DNA of 64,000 nt from Microbacterium sp. MYb62 (GTDB lineage Bacteria; Actinomycetota; Actinomycetes; Actinomycetales; Microbacteriaceae). The DNA lies in assembly GCF_002979475.1 (NCBI RefSeq), contig NZ_PCOY01000008.1, positions 62,001-126,000 on the forward strand, written 5' to 3'. The notes under the pieces were generated by a model, which saw only the letters and a program-made list of their open reading frames with translations, was not told the origin of the DNA and searched no databases. Made by a program: the position numbers and the translations under genes. Shown piece by piece: positions 16,853-24,862 of this stretch (position 1 is its first letter; the number at the start of each line of letters is the position of its first letter).

Positions 16853-18144
16853 GAGTTCTGCTTCCAGTAGTCGATCTGGCCGCTCTTCATCTCTGCCACG
16901 AACTCCGCGGCGGAGATCTTCCCGAGCACCAGCTGGTCGATCGTGGGCCAGAGCAGCTTCTCCGTGTAGCCCGGGAAGCTGATCCCGTCGTTCTGCTGGT
17001 AGTAGCCGTCGGCGGAGTCGAGAGCCGCCTTGACGGTCGACATCTCCGGGCTCACCGTGGCGTCCGCGCGGATCGGGATGATCTTCGCGTCGCTGCCCAG
17101 CTGGTCCTGGTAGGTCTTGCCGAGGAAGTACGCGGCGAACTGCTGCGCGGCAGCGGAGTTCTTCGCGCGGGACGGGACCGCGAACCCGACGAAGTCCGCG
17201 CGCTGGGCGTTGCTGCCCCCGTCGACGGTCGGGAACGGGAAGGACGAGTATTCGAACCCCTCCGCGGCGTAGGGGCCGGTCTCGGTGGGGATCCAGGTGC
17301 CGTTGAAGAGCAGCGCCGCCTTGTTGTCCGCCCAGGCCTGCTGCTGCGCCGGCCACTTGCTCGCGTTGTAGCCCGAGATGAAGTAGTCGCCCTGCACCAG
17401 TTCCTCGACGAGCTCGGCCGCTTCGAGCGCCTCCGGCGAGTCCCAACCTTCCCCGGTCGGGTCCTCGGCGATCTCCTTGAGCGATCCGGGCCCCGCGACG
17501 CGGACCATCGCGGTCGTGTACCAGTACGCGTTGTAGCCCGACACGTCGCCGTCGACCGCGAACGGGGTCTCGCCGCCGGCCTTGATCGCATCGAGGGCGC
17601 CGATGAACTCCGACCAGTCCTGGGGAGCGCCGTCGACGAACTCGGGGTGCGCAGCCGCATTGAACCAGATCGCGTCGCTCGTGAGCGAGTAGGGGAGCAT
17701 CCACGGGGCGTCGCCGCCTTCGACGGACAGCGAATCGACGTCGAGGTAGGCGCGGGGGATCAGGTCCGAGACCGCTTCGCCGTCGACCTCGGCGTCGTAC
17801 GCCTCCTCGAGCGACTTCGCCTGACCGGTCTCGGCGAGGATCGGGGCGAGCTTCGCGAACGAGCCGTCGACCAGGTCGGGCACCTTGTTGGTGTTGAGGG
17901 TCGGGACGACCTTCTTGATGTTGTCTCGTCCCTGCCACTGCACGTCGACCTCGATGCCGGTCTCCTTCTCGAAGTCGGCGATCGCGGCTGCCACGACCTT
18001 CTGCTGCGCCTCACCCTCCTTCCACATGGACCAGTAGGTGAGGGTCTCGCTCGACGAACCGCCGGCGGCGGAAGCGCATCCGCTGGCGGAGACCGCCAGA
18101 ACGCCGACGAGAGCGAGTGCAGAGAACGTACGGATCTTCGCCAT
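16849..18144 (-). CDS. Extracellular sugar-binding lipoprotein (CUT1)
   Basis: A 431-residue solute-binding protein. The signal peptide ends in a lipobox with Cys23 (AVSASGC), so the mature protein is lipid-anchored outside the membrane. The mature part starts TLTYWSMWKEGEAQQKVV, the usual first strand of cluster B sugar-binding proteins, and includes PDLVDGSFAKL and AALLFNGTWIP. The ATG at 18144 follows AAAGGAAA. It heads the four-gene operon ending in a sulfatase and is divergent from a GntR-LacI regulator, which probably controls it. The cargo is likely a sulfated saccharide, inferred from context only. Confidence 0.9.
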   Translation of the reverse strand: MAKIRTFSALALVGVLAVSASGCASAAGGSSSETLTYWSMWKEGEAQQKVVAAAIADFEKETGIEVDVQWQGRDNIKKVVPTLNTNKVPDLVDGSFAKLAPILAETGQAKSLEEAYDAEVDGEAVSDLIPRAYLDVDSLSVEGGDAPWMLPYSLTSDAIWFNAAAHPEFVDGAPQDWSEFIGALDAIKAGGETPFAVDGDVSGYNAYWYTTAMVRVAGPGSLKEIAEDPTGEGWDSPEALEAAELVEELVQGDYFISGYNASKWPAQQQAWADNKAALLFNGTWIPTETGPYAAEGFEYSSFPFPTVDGGSNAQRADFVGFAVPSRAKNSAAAQQFAAYFLGKTYQDQLGSDAKIIPIRADATVSPEMSTVKAALDSADGYYQQNDGISFPGYTEKLLWPTIDQLVLGKISAAEFVAEMKSGQIDYWKQNS

Positions 18145-18210
18145 CGGATTTCCTTTCACGGCGGGGCCACTTCGCCCCGGAAGCTCGACTCAAACAAGTC
18201 GCGGAGAGAG

Positions 18211-18310
18211 TATTCAAGGAGTAATCCGGAAATGGACCCTTCCGATTTCGGGAATCGGCGCGGGTGGGCCTCATGCGGGGGGACTTCTCGCTGCGAATAC
18301 TTCTTTATTC
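18211..18310. promoter_or_regulatory. Candidate operators between sugar importer and its regulator
   Basis: GAATACTTCTTTATTC at 18295-18310 has perfect GAATA/TATTC arms around six bases. The sequence at 18211-18226 read on the other strand (GATTACTCCTTGAATA) matches it at 11 of 16 positions. One site lies upstream of each divergent gene, as expected for a GntR-type repressor controlling both. The palindromes are AT-rich in an otherwise GC-rich stretch. Confidence 0.45.
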
Positions 18311-18362
18311 CTATCTTCTCGGCAGGCAGACTTCAGAGAGGTGAGGCAGGAAGGGGACAGCC

Positions 18363-19481
18363 GTGGCGGTACGACGATCAGTGATTCGCGATGCGGATTC
18401 GAAGGGCCTGAAGTTCGAGGCGCTCGCCGACGAACTGCGCCGCGGGATCCGCGCCGGCACCTGGACCGCCGGAGAGAAGCTGCCGACCGAGCAGCAGCTC
18501 ACCGATGAGACCGGATACTCCCTGACCACGGTCCGTCGCGCCTTCGACGACCTGGTGGCCGAGGGCGTCGTCGTGCGCCGGCAGGGTGCCGGGAGCTTCG
18601 TCGCACATGTCCGCCCGCGTGAAGAGCGCGTGCGTCGGCGCATCGGCGTGCTGCTGCCCGACACCCAGCTCTACTATCCGCGCGTGCTCCAGGGCATCGA
18701 CGAATCGCTCTCCGCCGCGGGCGCGACACTGCAGCTGGTGACCTACCGCTACGACTGGACGAAAGAGGACGCCGCGATCGAATCGCTGCTCGACGCCGGT
18801 GTCGACGGACTGCTCCTCTCGCCGACGATGACCGAGATCGATGATCCCCGCGGGCGTGCGGAGGAGCTGATGCGGCTGCCGGTGCCGGTCGTGATGGTGG
18901 AGCGGAGCCTCATGGACGCCGGCCCGCGCGACCGCACCGAGCATGTCTGCTCGGACCATCGCGGCGGGGCCTACGACGCGGTGCAGCACCTCGCTGCTCT
19001 GGGCCATGAGCGCATCGCACTGCTGATGCGCGAGCGCACCCCGACCGGACCCGCGATCCTGAGCGGCTACCGGCACGCGATCCAGGAGCTCGGCCTCGCC
19101 GCCGGGCTCGAATACGCGCTGCCCAAGTCCGCGTGGGAGGCCGACTCCGCGCAGGGGGCGTTCGAACAGCTTCGTGCGCTCGAGGCGACTGCGGCCCTCG
19201 TCTTCGGCGACCGTGAGGCGACCCTGCTGCAGGGCGCGATTCGTCGCGGAGGGCTGACCGTTCCCGGCGACATCGCCCTCGTCTCCTACGACGACGAGGT
19301 CGCCGATCTCGCCGAGGTCCCCCTCAGCGCTGTCGCCCCTCCCAAGTACCGCATCGGACGGATGGCCGCCGACGTGCTGCTGCGTCGTCTCATCGAGGGC
19401 GACGACTGCCCGCTGCACCAGATCAGGCTTCGGCCGCGTATCGTGATCCGCCGCTCCTGCGGCGCCACCGCGCCCGAGTGA
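18363..19481 (+). CDS. GntR-LacI hybrid transcriptional regulator
   Basis: This 372-residue regulator has a GntR winged helix at residues about 15-85 (GEKLPTEQQLTDETGYSLTTVRRAFDDLVAEG with the VRRQGAGSFVA wing). It is fused to a LacI-type periplasmic-binding ligand domain (RRIGVLLPDTQLYYPRVLQG, then HVCSDHRGGAYDAVQHLAALGH). Such hybrids sense sugars directly. GTG 18363 is preceded by AAGGGG. It lies divergent to the sugar importer-sulfatase operon and directly before the oxidoreductase-sulfatase operon, so it is the natural regulator for the whole island. Confidence 0.9.
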   Translation: MAVRRSVIRDADSKGLKFEALADELRRGIRAGTWTAGEKLPTEQQLTDETGYSLTTVRRAFDDLVAEGVVVRRQGAGSFVAHVRPREERVRRRIGVLLPDTQLYYPRVLQGIDESLSAAGATLQLVTYRYDWTKEDAAIESLLDAGVDGLLLSPTMTEIDDPRGRAEELMRLPVPVVMVERSLMDAGPRDRTEHVCSDHRGGAYDAVQHLAALGHERIALLMRERTPTGPAILSGYRHAIQELGLAAGLEYALPKSAWEADSAQGAFEQLRALEATAALVFGDREATLLQGAIRRGGLTVPGDIALVSYDDEVADLAEVPLSAVAPPKYRIGRMAADVLLRRLIEGDDCPLHQIRLRPRIVIRRSCGATAPE

Positions 19482-19496
19482 ACAACGAGGAGTTTC

Positions 19497-20495
19497 ATGC
19501 GTATCGGATTGATCGGCGCCGGCGCCGTCGCGAAGTATCACGTCGCCGCCGCGGAGGCCCTGCCGGGGGCGCGGCTGACCGCCGTCTGCGACATCGATGA
19601 GACCGCCGCGGCGAGAGCGGTGCAGGGCGTCGACGGCGTGCGGATCCACACCGACTACCGGGCGCTCGTCGAGAGCTCCGACGTCGACGCGGTGATCGTG
19701 AACACCCCGCACTCCCTGCATCTGCCGATGACGGTCGACGCGGCGCGTGCCGGCAAGCACGTGCTGGTCGAGAAGCCGATGGCGACGAGCCTGCAGGATT
19801 GCGACCTCATGGTGCAGGAGACCCGCGATGCGGGGGTCGGGCTCGCGATCGGGCACATCCAGCACTTCCTTCCCGACAAGGTGATGGCGCGCGACGTGCT
19901 GGCCGCGGGCGATCTCGGCGACGTCGTGATGATCCGCGACCATCGCAGCACCGACTACCGACCGGGCAGACGTCCCGAGTGGTTCTTCTCCCGGTCGATC
20001 GCGGGCGGCGGCGCGCTCCTCAACATCGGTGGGCATTGTCTCGACCGCTCTCTGTGGTTCGGCGGTGCGCGGGCGGTCGACGTGAGCGCGAGCGTGGCAC
20101 AGCGATTCGGCGTCCCCGTCGAGACCGACGGCATGATCGCCCTGCGACTGGCCAACGGGGTCGGTGTGACCATCGCGGTCGTCAGCGACGCGCCGACGCA
20201 CAGCGATTCCCTCACCATCGTCTGCGAGAGAGGCGTCATCGAAACGGATCCGCGGGTGGGCACGCTCGTCCGCAGCGACGGGCAGACGCGTCGGGTGCGA
20301 GAACCGCACCCCGACGACATCCAGCACGCTTTCACGGCACAGCTGGCGGACTTCCTCGGCGTGATCGACGGGGAGGCCCCCGCCGTGCCGCTGGAACACG
20401 CGCGACACGTCGTCGAACTGGTCCTGGCCAGCTACGAATCGGCCGTGGTGCAGCGCTCGCAGCAGATCCCGATGCTGTCACGGGTGACTGTATGA
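19497..20495 (+). CDS. Gfo/Idh/MocA family oxidoreductase
   Basis: A 332-residue NAD(P)-dependent sugar oxidoreductase. The Rossmann motif is GLIGAGAVAKYH at the very start, VLVEKPMAT holds the conserved EKP, and GGGALLNIGGHCLDR carries the usual GGG...D/H active-site region. Family members oxidise or reduce sugars, amino sugars and inositols. The ATG follows ACGAGGAG, 15 bases after the regulator stop, and the next sulfatase gene overlaps its end (ATGA). In this island it probably oxidises the desulfated sugar or frees sulfate by redox chemistry; that is inference. Confidence 0.9.
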   Translation: MRIGLIGAGAVAKYHVAAAEALPGARLTAVCDIDETAAARAVQGVDGVRIHTDYRALVESSDVDAVIVNTPHSLHLPMTVDAARAGKHVLVEKPMATSLQDCDLMVQETRDAGVGLAIGHIQHFLPDKVMARDVLAAGDLGDVVMIRDHRSTDYRPGRRPEWFFSRSIAGGGALLNIGGHCLDRSLWFGGARAVDVSASVAQRFGVPVETDGMIALRLANGVGVTIAVVSDAPTHSDSLTIVCERGVIETDPRVGTLVRSDGQTRRVREPHPDDIQHAFTAQLADFLGVIDGEAPAVPLEHARHVVELVLASYESAVVQRSQQIPMLSRVTV

Positions 20496-21931
20496 GGTCG
20501 GCGCGACAGGATTCGCCGAACATCATCATGATCGTCAGCGACGATCAGGGCCCGTGGGCGCTGGGAGCGGCGGGCAACACCGAGATCCGCACTCCCGTGA
20601 TCGATGCCCTGGCCGCGGGAGGAGTGCGGCTGTCGCGCTTCTTCTGCGCATCGCCGGTGTGCTCGCCCGCGCGGGCGTCGCTGCTCACCGCGCGGGTCCC
20701 CTCGCAGCACGGTGTGCACGACTATCTCGACGGTCCGCATGCGGGCGCCGAGAGCACCGACTACCTGGCGGGCATGTCGACGTTCACGGATGCACTGGCC
20801 GATGCCGGCTACCGGCTGGGCCTCAGCGGAAAATGGCATCTCGGGGCGAGCGATGTACCGCGCCGCGGGTTCGTGCACTGGTTCGCGCTCCACGGGGGCG
20901 GGAGCAGCTACGACCGGGCACTCATGTATCGCGACGGCCTCGCCGTGAACGTCGAGGGGTATCTGACCGACGTGATCGCCGACGACGCGATCTCGTTCAT
21001 CGAAGACGAGGCGGACGGGGATTCCCCGTTCTTCCTCGCCGTGAACTTCACGGCTCCGCACAAGCCGTTCGCGGGTCAGCATCCCGAGGAGTACACCGCG
21101 CTGTATCGGGACTGCGCTTTCGAGAGCTGTCCCCAGGAGGCCGCGCACCCCTGGCAGCAGACCCTCGACGGCGCTCCGATCGGCGGTGAACCCGATGCGC
21201 GGGAGGCTCTCATCGGCTACTTCGCCGCGGTCACGGCGATGGACGCCGCGATCGGGCGGATCCTCGACAGCGTGCGCGCCCAGGGGATCGAGGGCGAGAC
21301 CGTGATCGTGTTCACGAGCGACAACGGCTTCAACGCCGGACATCACGGCATCTGGGGCAAGGGCAACGGGACGTTCCCGATCAACATGTACGACGAGTCG
21401 GTCCTGGTGCCGTTCATCGTCAGTGCGCCGGGACGCGTGCCCCCGGGTGGGGTGAGCGATGTCCTCGTGAGCGCCTACGACTTCGCGCCCACGCTGCTCG
21501 ACCTCGTCGGGCTGGATCCCGCGCCCTTCGAGGAGGGGCCAGGGCGCCGCATGGCGGACGTGCTGCGCGGAGTCGGACCTGAGGGGCACGAGGACGAGGA
21601 GCGTGACGTCGTCGTGCACACCGAGTACGGGCCCGCGCGCATGATCCGCAGCGCGGGTCGCAAGTACGTGCATCGATACCCGTTCGGTCCGCACGAGTTC
21701 TACGACCTGATCCTCGACCCGGGTGAGCGACGCAACCTGATCGACGACGACGACCGCCGGGGCGAGATCGCCGCGATGCGTCGGCGTCTCGCGGAATGGT
21801 TCGATGCCCACGTGCACGACACGCGGCGCGACGGCTCCCGCCTGCCTGTGACGGGCGCAGGACAGGTCGCTCCGCTGGATGATGACCCGTATCTGGCCTT
21901 CGGCGCTCCTGCGTGGGACGGTTGCGCATGA
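20492..21931 (+). CDS. Sulfatase, C-x-P-x-R type (sulfatase B)
   Basis: A 479-residue S1 sulfatase. IVSDDQGPWALG gives the first metal aspartates. Cys57 in SPVCSPARASLLTAR is the residue converted to formylglycine, and VFTSDNGFNAGHHGIWGKGNG provides the second metal site. The SPVCSPARASLL context and SQHGVHDYL are typical of a well-populated branch of heparan/chondroitin- and choline-sulfatase-like proteins; the exact ester cannot be named. The ATG at 20492 overlaps the oxidoreductase stop, and the next sulfatase overlaps its own stop. No export signal is seen. Confidence 0.9.
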   Translation: MRSARQDSPNIIMIVSDDQGPWALGAAGNTEIRTPVIDALAAGGVRLSRFFCASPVCSPARASLLTARVPSQHGVHDYLDGPHAGAESTDYLAGMSTFTDALADAGYRLGLSGKWHLGASDVPRRGFVHWFALHGGGSSYDRALMYRDGLAVNVEGYLTDVIADDAISFIEDEADGDSPFFLAVNFTAPHKPFAGQHPEEYTALYRDCAFESCPQEAAHPWQQTLDGAPIGGEPDAREALIGYFAAVTAMDAAIGRILDSVRAQGIEGETVIVFTSDNGFNAGHHGIWGKGNGTFPINMYDESVLVPFIVSAPGRVPPGGVSDVLVSAYDFAPTLLDLVGLDPAPFEEGPGRRMADVLRGVGPEGHEDEERDVVVHTEYGPARMIRSAGRKYVHRYPFGPHEFYDLILDPGERRNLIDDDDRRGEIAAMRRRLAEWFDAHVHDTRRDGSRLPVTGAGQVAPLDDDPYLAFGAPAWDGCA

Positions 21932-23316
21932 CGCGGCGTGCTCCCAACATCCTGTTGATCGTCTCGGACGACCACGGCTACGCGGACCGGTCGGCGCTGG
22001 GGACCCCGGGTGTTCGCACCCCGGCGCTCGATCGTCTCGCCGCCGAAGGCGCGACCTTCTCGGATGCGTACGTCACCGCTCCCATCTGCTCCCCGTCGCG
22101 CGCGGCGATCATCTCCGGGCAGTATCAGCAGCGCTGGGGAGCGCTGTGGTTCGACTCCGCCGAGATCGGCGATGTCCCGACGATCGCCGAGCAGGTGCGC
22201 TCCGCCGGTTACGCGACCGGCTACTTCGGAAAGGTGCACTACGGCTCGGAGACCGAGAAGGATCGGGGCGCCCCGCCCCGGCACGGCTTCGACGAGTCGT
22301 TCTACGGCCTGGCGGGGCAGTCGATGGGTCGACTGCACTATCGGCATCACACCCCGGAAGCCGTCGAGGCGTACGGGCAGTCCGCCGAGGCCATGGGAGT
22401 GCAGCCGTTCTGGTCTGGCACGGAACCCGCCGCGTTCGACGGGTTCACCACGACCGAGATCGCCGAGCGCGCGATCGGCTTCATCGAGCGGCACGAACAC
22501 GAACCGTTCTTCGCGATGGTCGCCTTCAACGCCGTGCACAACTTCTGCTGGCAGCTTCCCGACGACGAGCGGGCAGCGCGGGGGCTTCCCGAGATCTCCG
22601 ACTGGGACCCGGGGGCGAGCGAGTATCTGGACTGGTACGACGGTGCGATCAGCCCTCGCCTCCCCGACGGGCGCGCCTTCTACCTGGCACAGCTCGAACT
22701 GATGGATCGCGAGATCGGGCGGGTCCTGGATCACCTCGACCAGGCGGGGCTCGCGGAGGACACTATCGTCGTCTACCTCACCGACAACGGCGGATCGCAG
22801 TGCAACTACGGCGACAACGGGGCGCTGCGCGGCTCGAAGTACACGGTGTGGGAGGGCGGCGTCCGCGTGCCCTTCCTGGTGCGGTGGCCGGGGGTCTCGC
22901 CGCAGGGGGCGACCATCGACGTCCCGGTCAGCGCTCTCGATCTCGCCCCCACGATCGCCGCGGCCGCCGGTGTCGCGCCCCGACCGTTCAGCGACGGCAC
23001 CGACCTGCGGCCGATCCTGCGCGGCACGCCGCCCGACGAGGCGCGCGATCTGCACTGGGAGTGCGGATGGCAGTGGGCGGTGCGTCGCGGCCCGTGGAAG
23101 CTGAGCTGGTTCGATGCGGCCTCCCCGACCGCCCGTTACGTCCGCGCGGTCGAGCACACCGAGCCGGGAGACGGGCTCCAGCTCTTCGACCTTCGCGTCG
23201 ACCCCGGCGAGCAGCATGACGTCGCGAGCGCGCATCCCGAGATCGTGGATGACCTGCTCGCGCGGCATCAGCGGTGGCGCGCGGAGATGGGGCTCGCCGC
23301 GCCAGGACCGGTCTGA
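21928..23316 (+). CDS. Sulfatase, C-x-P-x-R type (sulfatase C)
   Basis: A 462-residue arylsulfatase-A-like enzyme. NILLIVSDDHGYAD opens the fold, Cys54 in PICSPSRAAIISGQ is the formylglycine site, and VYLTDNGG with KYTVWEGGVRVP gives the second metal site and the substrate loop usual in N-acetylgalactosamine-6-sulfatase-like proteins. The ATG at 21928 overlaps the previous sulfatase stop (ATGA), so oxidoreductase and sulfatases B and C form one coupled operon. No signal peptide precedes the domain. Its sequence differs strongly from sulfatases A, B and D, which suggests a different sulfate position. Confidence 0.9.
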   Translation: MTRRAPNILLIVSDDHGYADRSALGTPGVRTPALDRLAAEGATFSDAYVTAPICSPSRAAIISGQYQQRWGALWFDSAEIGDVPTIAEQVRSAGYATGYFGKVHYGSETEKDRGAPPRHGFDESFYGLAGQSMGRLHYRHHTPEAVEAYGQSAEAMGVQPFWSGTEPAAFDGFTTTEIAERAIGFIERHEHEPFFAMVAFNAVHNFCWQLPDDERAARGLPEISDWDPGASEYLDWYDGAISPRLPDGRAFYLAQLELMDREIGRVLDHLDQAGLAEDTIVVYLTDNGGSQCNYGDNGALRGSKYTVWEGGVRVPFLVRWPGVSPQGATIDVPVSALDLAPTIAAAAGVAPRPFSDGTDLRPILRGTPPDEARDLHWECGWQWAVRRGPWKLSWFDAASPTARYVRAVEHTEPGDGLQLFDLRVDPGEQHDVASAHPEIVDDLLARHQRWRAEMGLAAPGPV

Positions 23317-23320
23317 GCCG

Positions 23321-24754
23321 TCAGCTCGCGGCGGAGAACGCCTCCCGGAGCGCCGCGAGGCCCGCGAAGTCGTCGCCGACGTCGTGGAGGACTGTCATCA
23401 GCCGGTCGGCGAGCCGCGCTGCGCCTTCCGCGTCTGGGAGGCTGCGGAGTTCGTACGGGTCGTCGGTCAGGTCGAAGTACTCGAGGCGCAGACCGGCGGA
23501 CGGATCCCAGGTCGCGATGAGCTTGTCGCAGCGGGTGCGGATGCCACGGGCGCTGCTGTCGTCGCCGCGCGAGGGATAGCGGTAGTAGAGCGCCTCCGGA
23601 TCGGCTGCCTCCGGGGTGGTCCCGCGGAGCGCCCCTGAGCTGTCCCGACCGGCCATGGCCGACGGGATCGCCCGATCGAGACCGGCGAGGCCCAGCAGGG
23701 TCGGAGCGAAACCCAGGGAATCGATCAGCTCGCCGCTCTCCCCTTCCGGAATCGTCCCCGGGGCGTGGACGATCAGGGGGATGCGCATCGACTCCTCGTA
23801 TCCCACGTTCTTGTACAGGAGGCCCTGGCTGCCCAGCTGCATGCCGTGGTCGGAGGTGAACATCAGCACGGGCGAGGGAGCGCTCGAGCCGGCCTCCTCG
23901 CGGAGGGCGTCCAGAGCCGCGACGAGGCGGCCGATCTGGGCGTCGACCCCGGAGACGGCGGCGAAGTAGTCGGCGGCGATGCCGGCGGCCTGGTCCACGG
24001 CGACCGCCGCATCAGAGCCGGGCGAGGCATCGCGGGGCACGTTGGGACGGGTGAGCAACTGCGCGGAGTCGCGATCGGCGTAGAGGGCGCGATACTCATC
24101 CGGCACCTGATCGAAGGGCTGATGGGGCGGATTGAGCGAGACCATGAGAGCGAACGGCGCGTCATCCGTCCGTGTCGTGCGGATGAAGTCGATCGCCACG
24201 TCGATCTCGTGCTCCGCCGACCACTGCTCCACATCGATGCGCTCGCCGCGTTCCGCGTCTCCACGCCAGTAGTGGGGTGCCAAGTGCCGATCGGCGGCCC
24301 CGTAGGAGTACCAGAAGTCGAAGCCGAAGCGGCGTGCGGGCGGTGACCACGCATCCCAGACCTTGCCGTCGGAGCGCCGTCCCTCGCCGTGAATCTCGTC
24401 TTCGGGAGTCGGCTGCTCCAGGTGCCATTTGCCGATGTAGCCCGTCCGATATCCGTGCGATCGGAGGATGCTCGCCCAGGTCGGGAGGTCGTCGCGCAGT
24501 CCGACCCCGTCCGTCGCCGTCTCGGAGTTGAGATTGAGGGTGACGCCGTTGTCGGCGGGACGCAGGCCCGTGAGGAACATCGCGCGGTGCGGGCTGCACA
24601 CGGGGTAGCAGCTGACCGCATGGCGCACGAGGCGGCCTTCGCGTGCGAGGCGGTCCAGGTGCGGCGTCGTGACGGGATCCTCGCCGAGCAGTCCCAGGGC
24701 GGACGCGCGGAACTGGTCGGCCATGACGACGACGATGTGGGGGTGCGCGGGCAT
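23321..24754 (-). CDS. Sulfatase, C-x-P-x-R type (sulfatase D)
   Basis: A 477-residue S1 sulfatase on the opposite strand, converging with sulfatase C with four bases between stops. HIVVVMADQFRASALGLLG opens the fold. Cys53 in PVCSPHRAMFLTG is the modified residue; the motif has His where Ser or Ala is usual but keeps C-x-P-x-R. MFTSDHGMQLGSQG supplies the second metal pair. The ATG at 24754 follows AGAGGAGC. It is divergent from the DUF2264 gene and shares a promoter region of about 110 bases with it. It has no visible export signal. Confidence 0.9.
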   Translation of the reverse strand: MPAHPHIVVVMADQFRASALGLLGEDPVTTPHLDRLAREGRLVRHAVSCYPVCSPHRAMFLTGLRPADNGVTLNLNSETATDGVGLRDDLPTWASILRSHGYRTGYIGKWHLEQPTPEDEIHGEGRRSDGKVWDAWSPPARRFGFDFWYSYGAADRHLAPHYWRGDAERGERIDVEQWSAEHEIDVAIDFIRTTRTDDAPFALMVSLNPPHQPFDQVPDEYRALYADRDSAQLLTRPNVPRDASPGSDAAVAVDQAAGIAADYFAAVSGVDAQIGRLVAALDALREEAGSSAPSPVLMFTSDHGMQLGSQGLLYKNVGYEESMRIPLIVHAPGTIPEGESGELIDSLGFAPTLLGLAGLDRAIPSAMAGRDSSGALRGTTPEAADPEALYYRYPSRGDDSSARGIRTRCDKLIATWDPSAGLRLEYFDLTDDPYELRSLPDAEGAARLADRLMTVLHDVGDDFAGLAALREAFSAAS

Positions 24755-24862
24755 GTGTGCTCCTCTGTGCAGTGACTCGCCTCGATCCAAGCGGGCACGC
24801 ACCGGAGGAATCAACGTCCTTTGGTCTGTAATCCTCTGCTCCGCGGCACGCACGATGGAGGG

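Noticed and set aside
18378..20408. 676-codon open frame on the minus strand
   Set aside because: It lies opposite the GntR-LacI and Gfo/Idh genes, which have clear motifs and ribosome sites; the antisense frame has none.
20432..23268. Long minus-strand frames opposite sulfatases B and C
   Set aside because: They mirror two well-supported sulfatase genes and show no domain, start site or promoter of their own.
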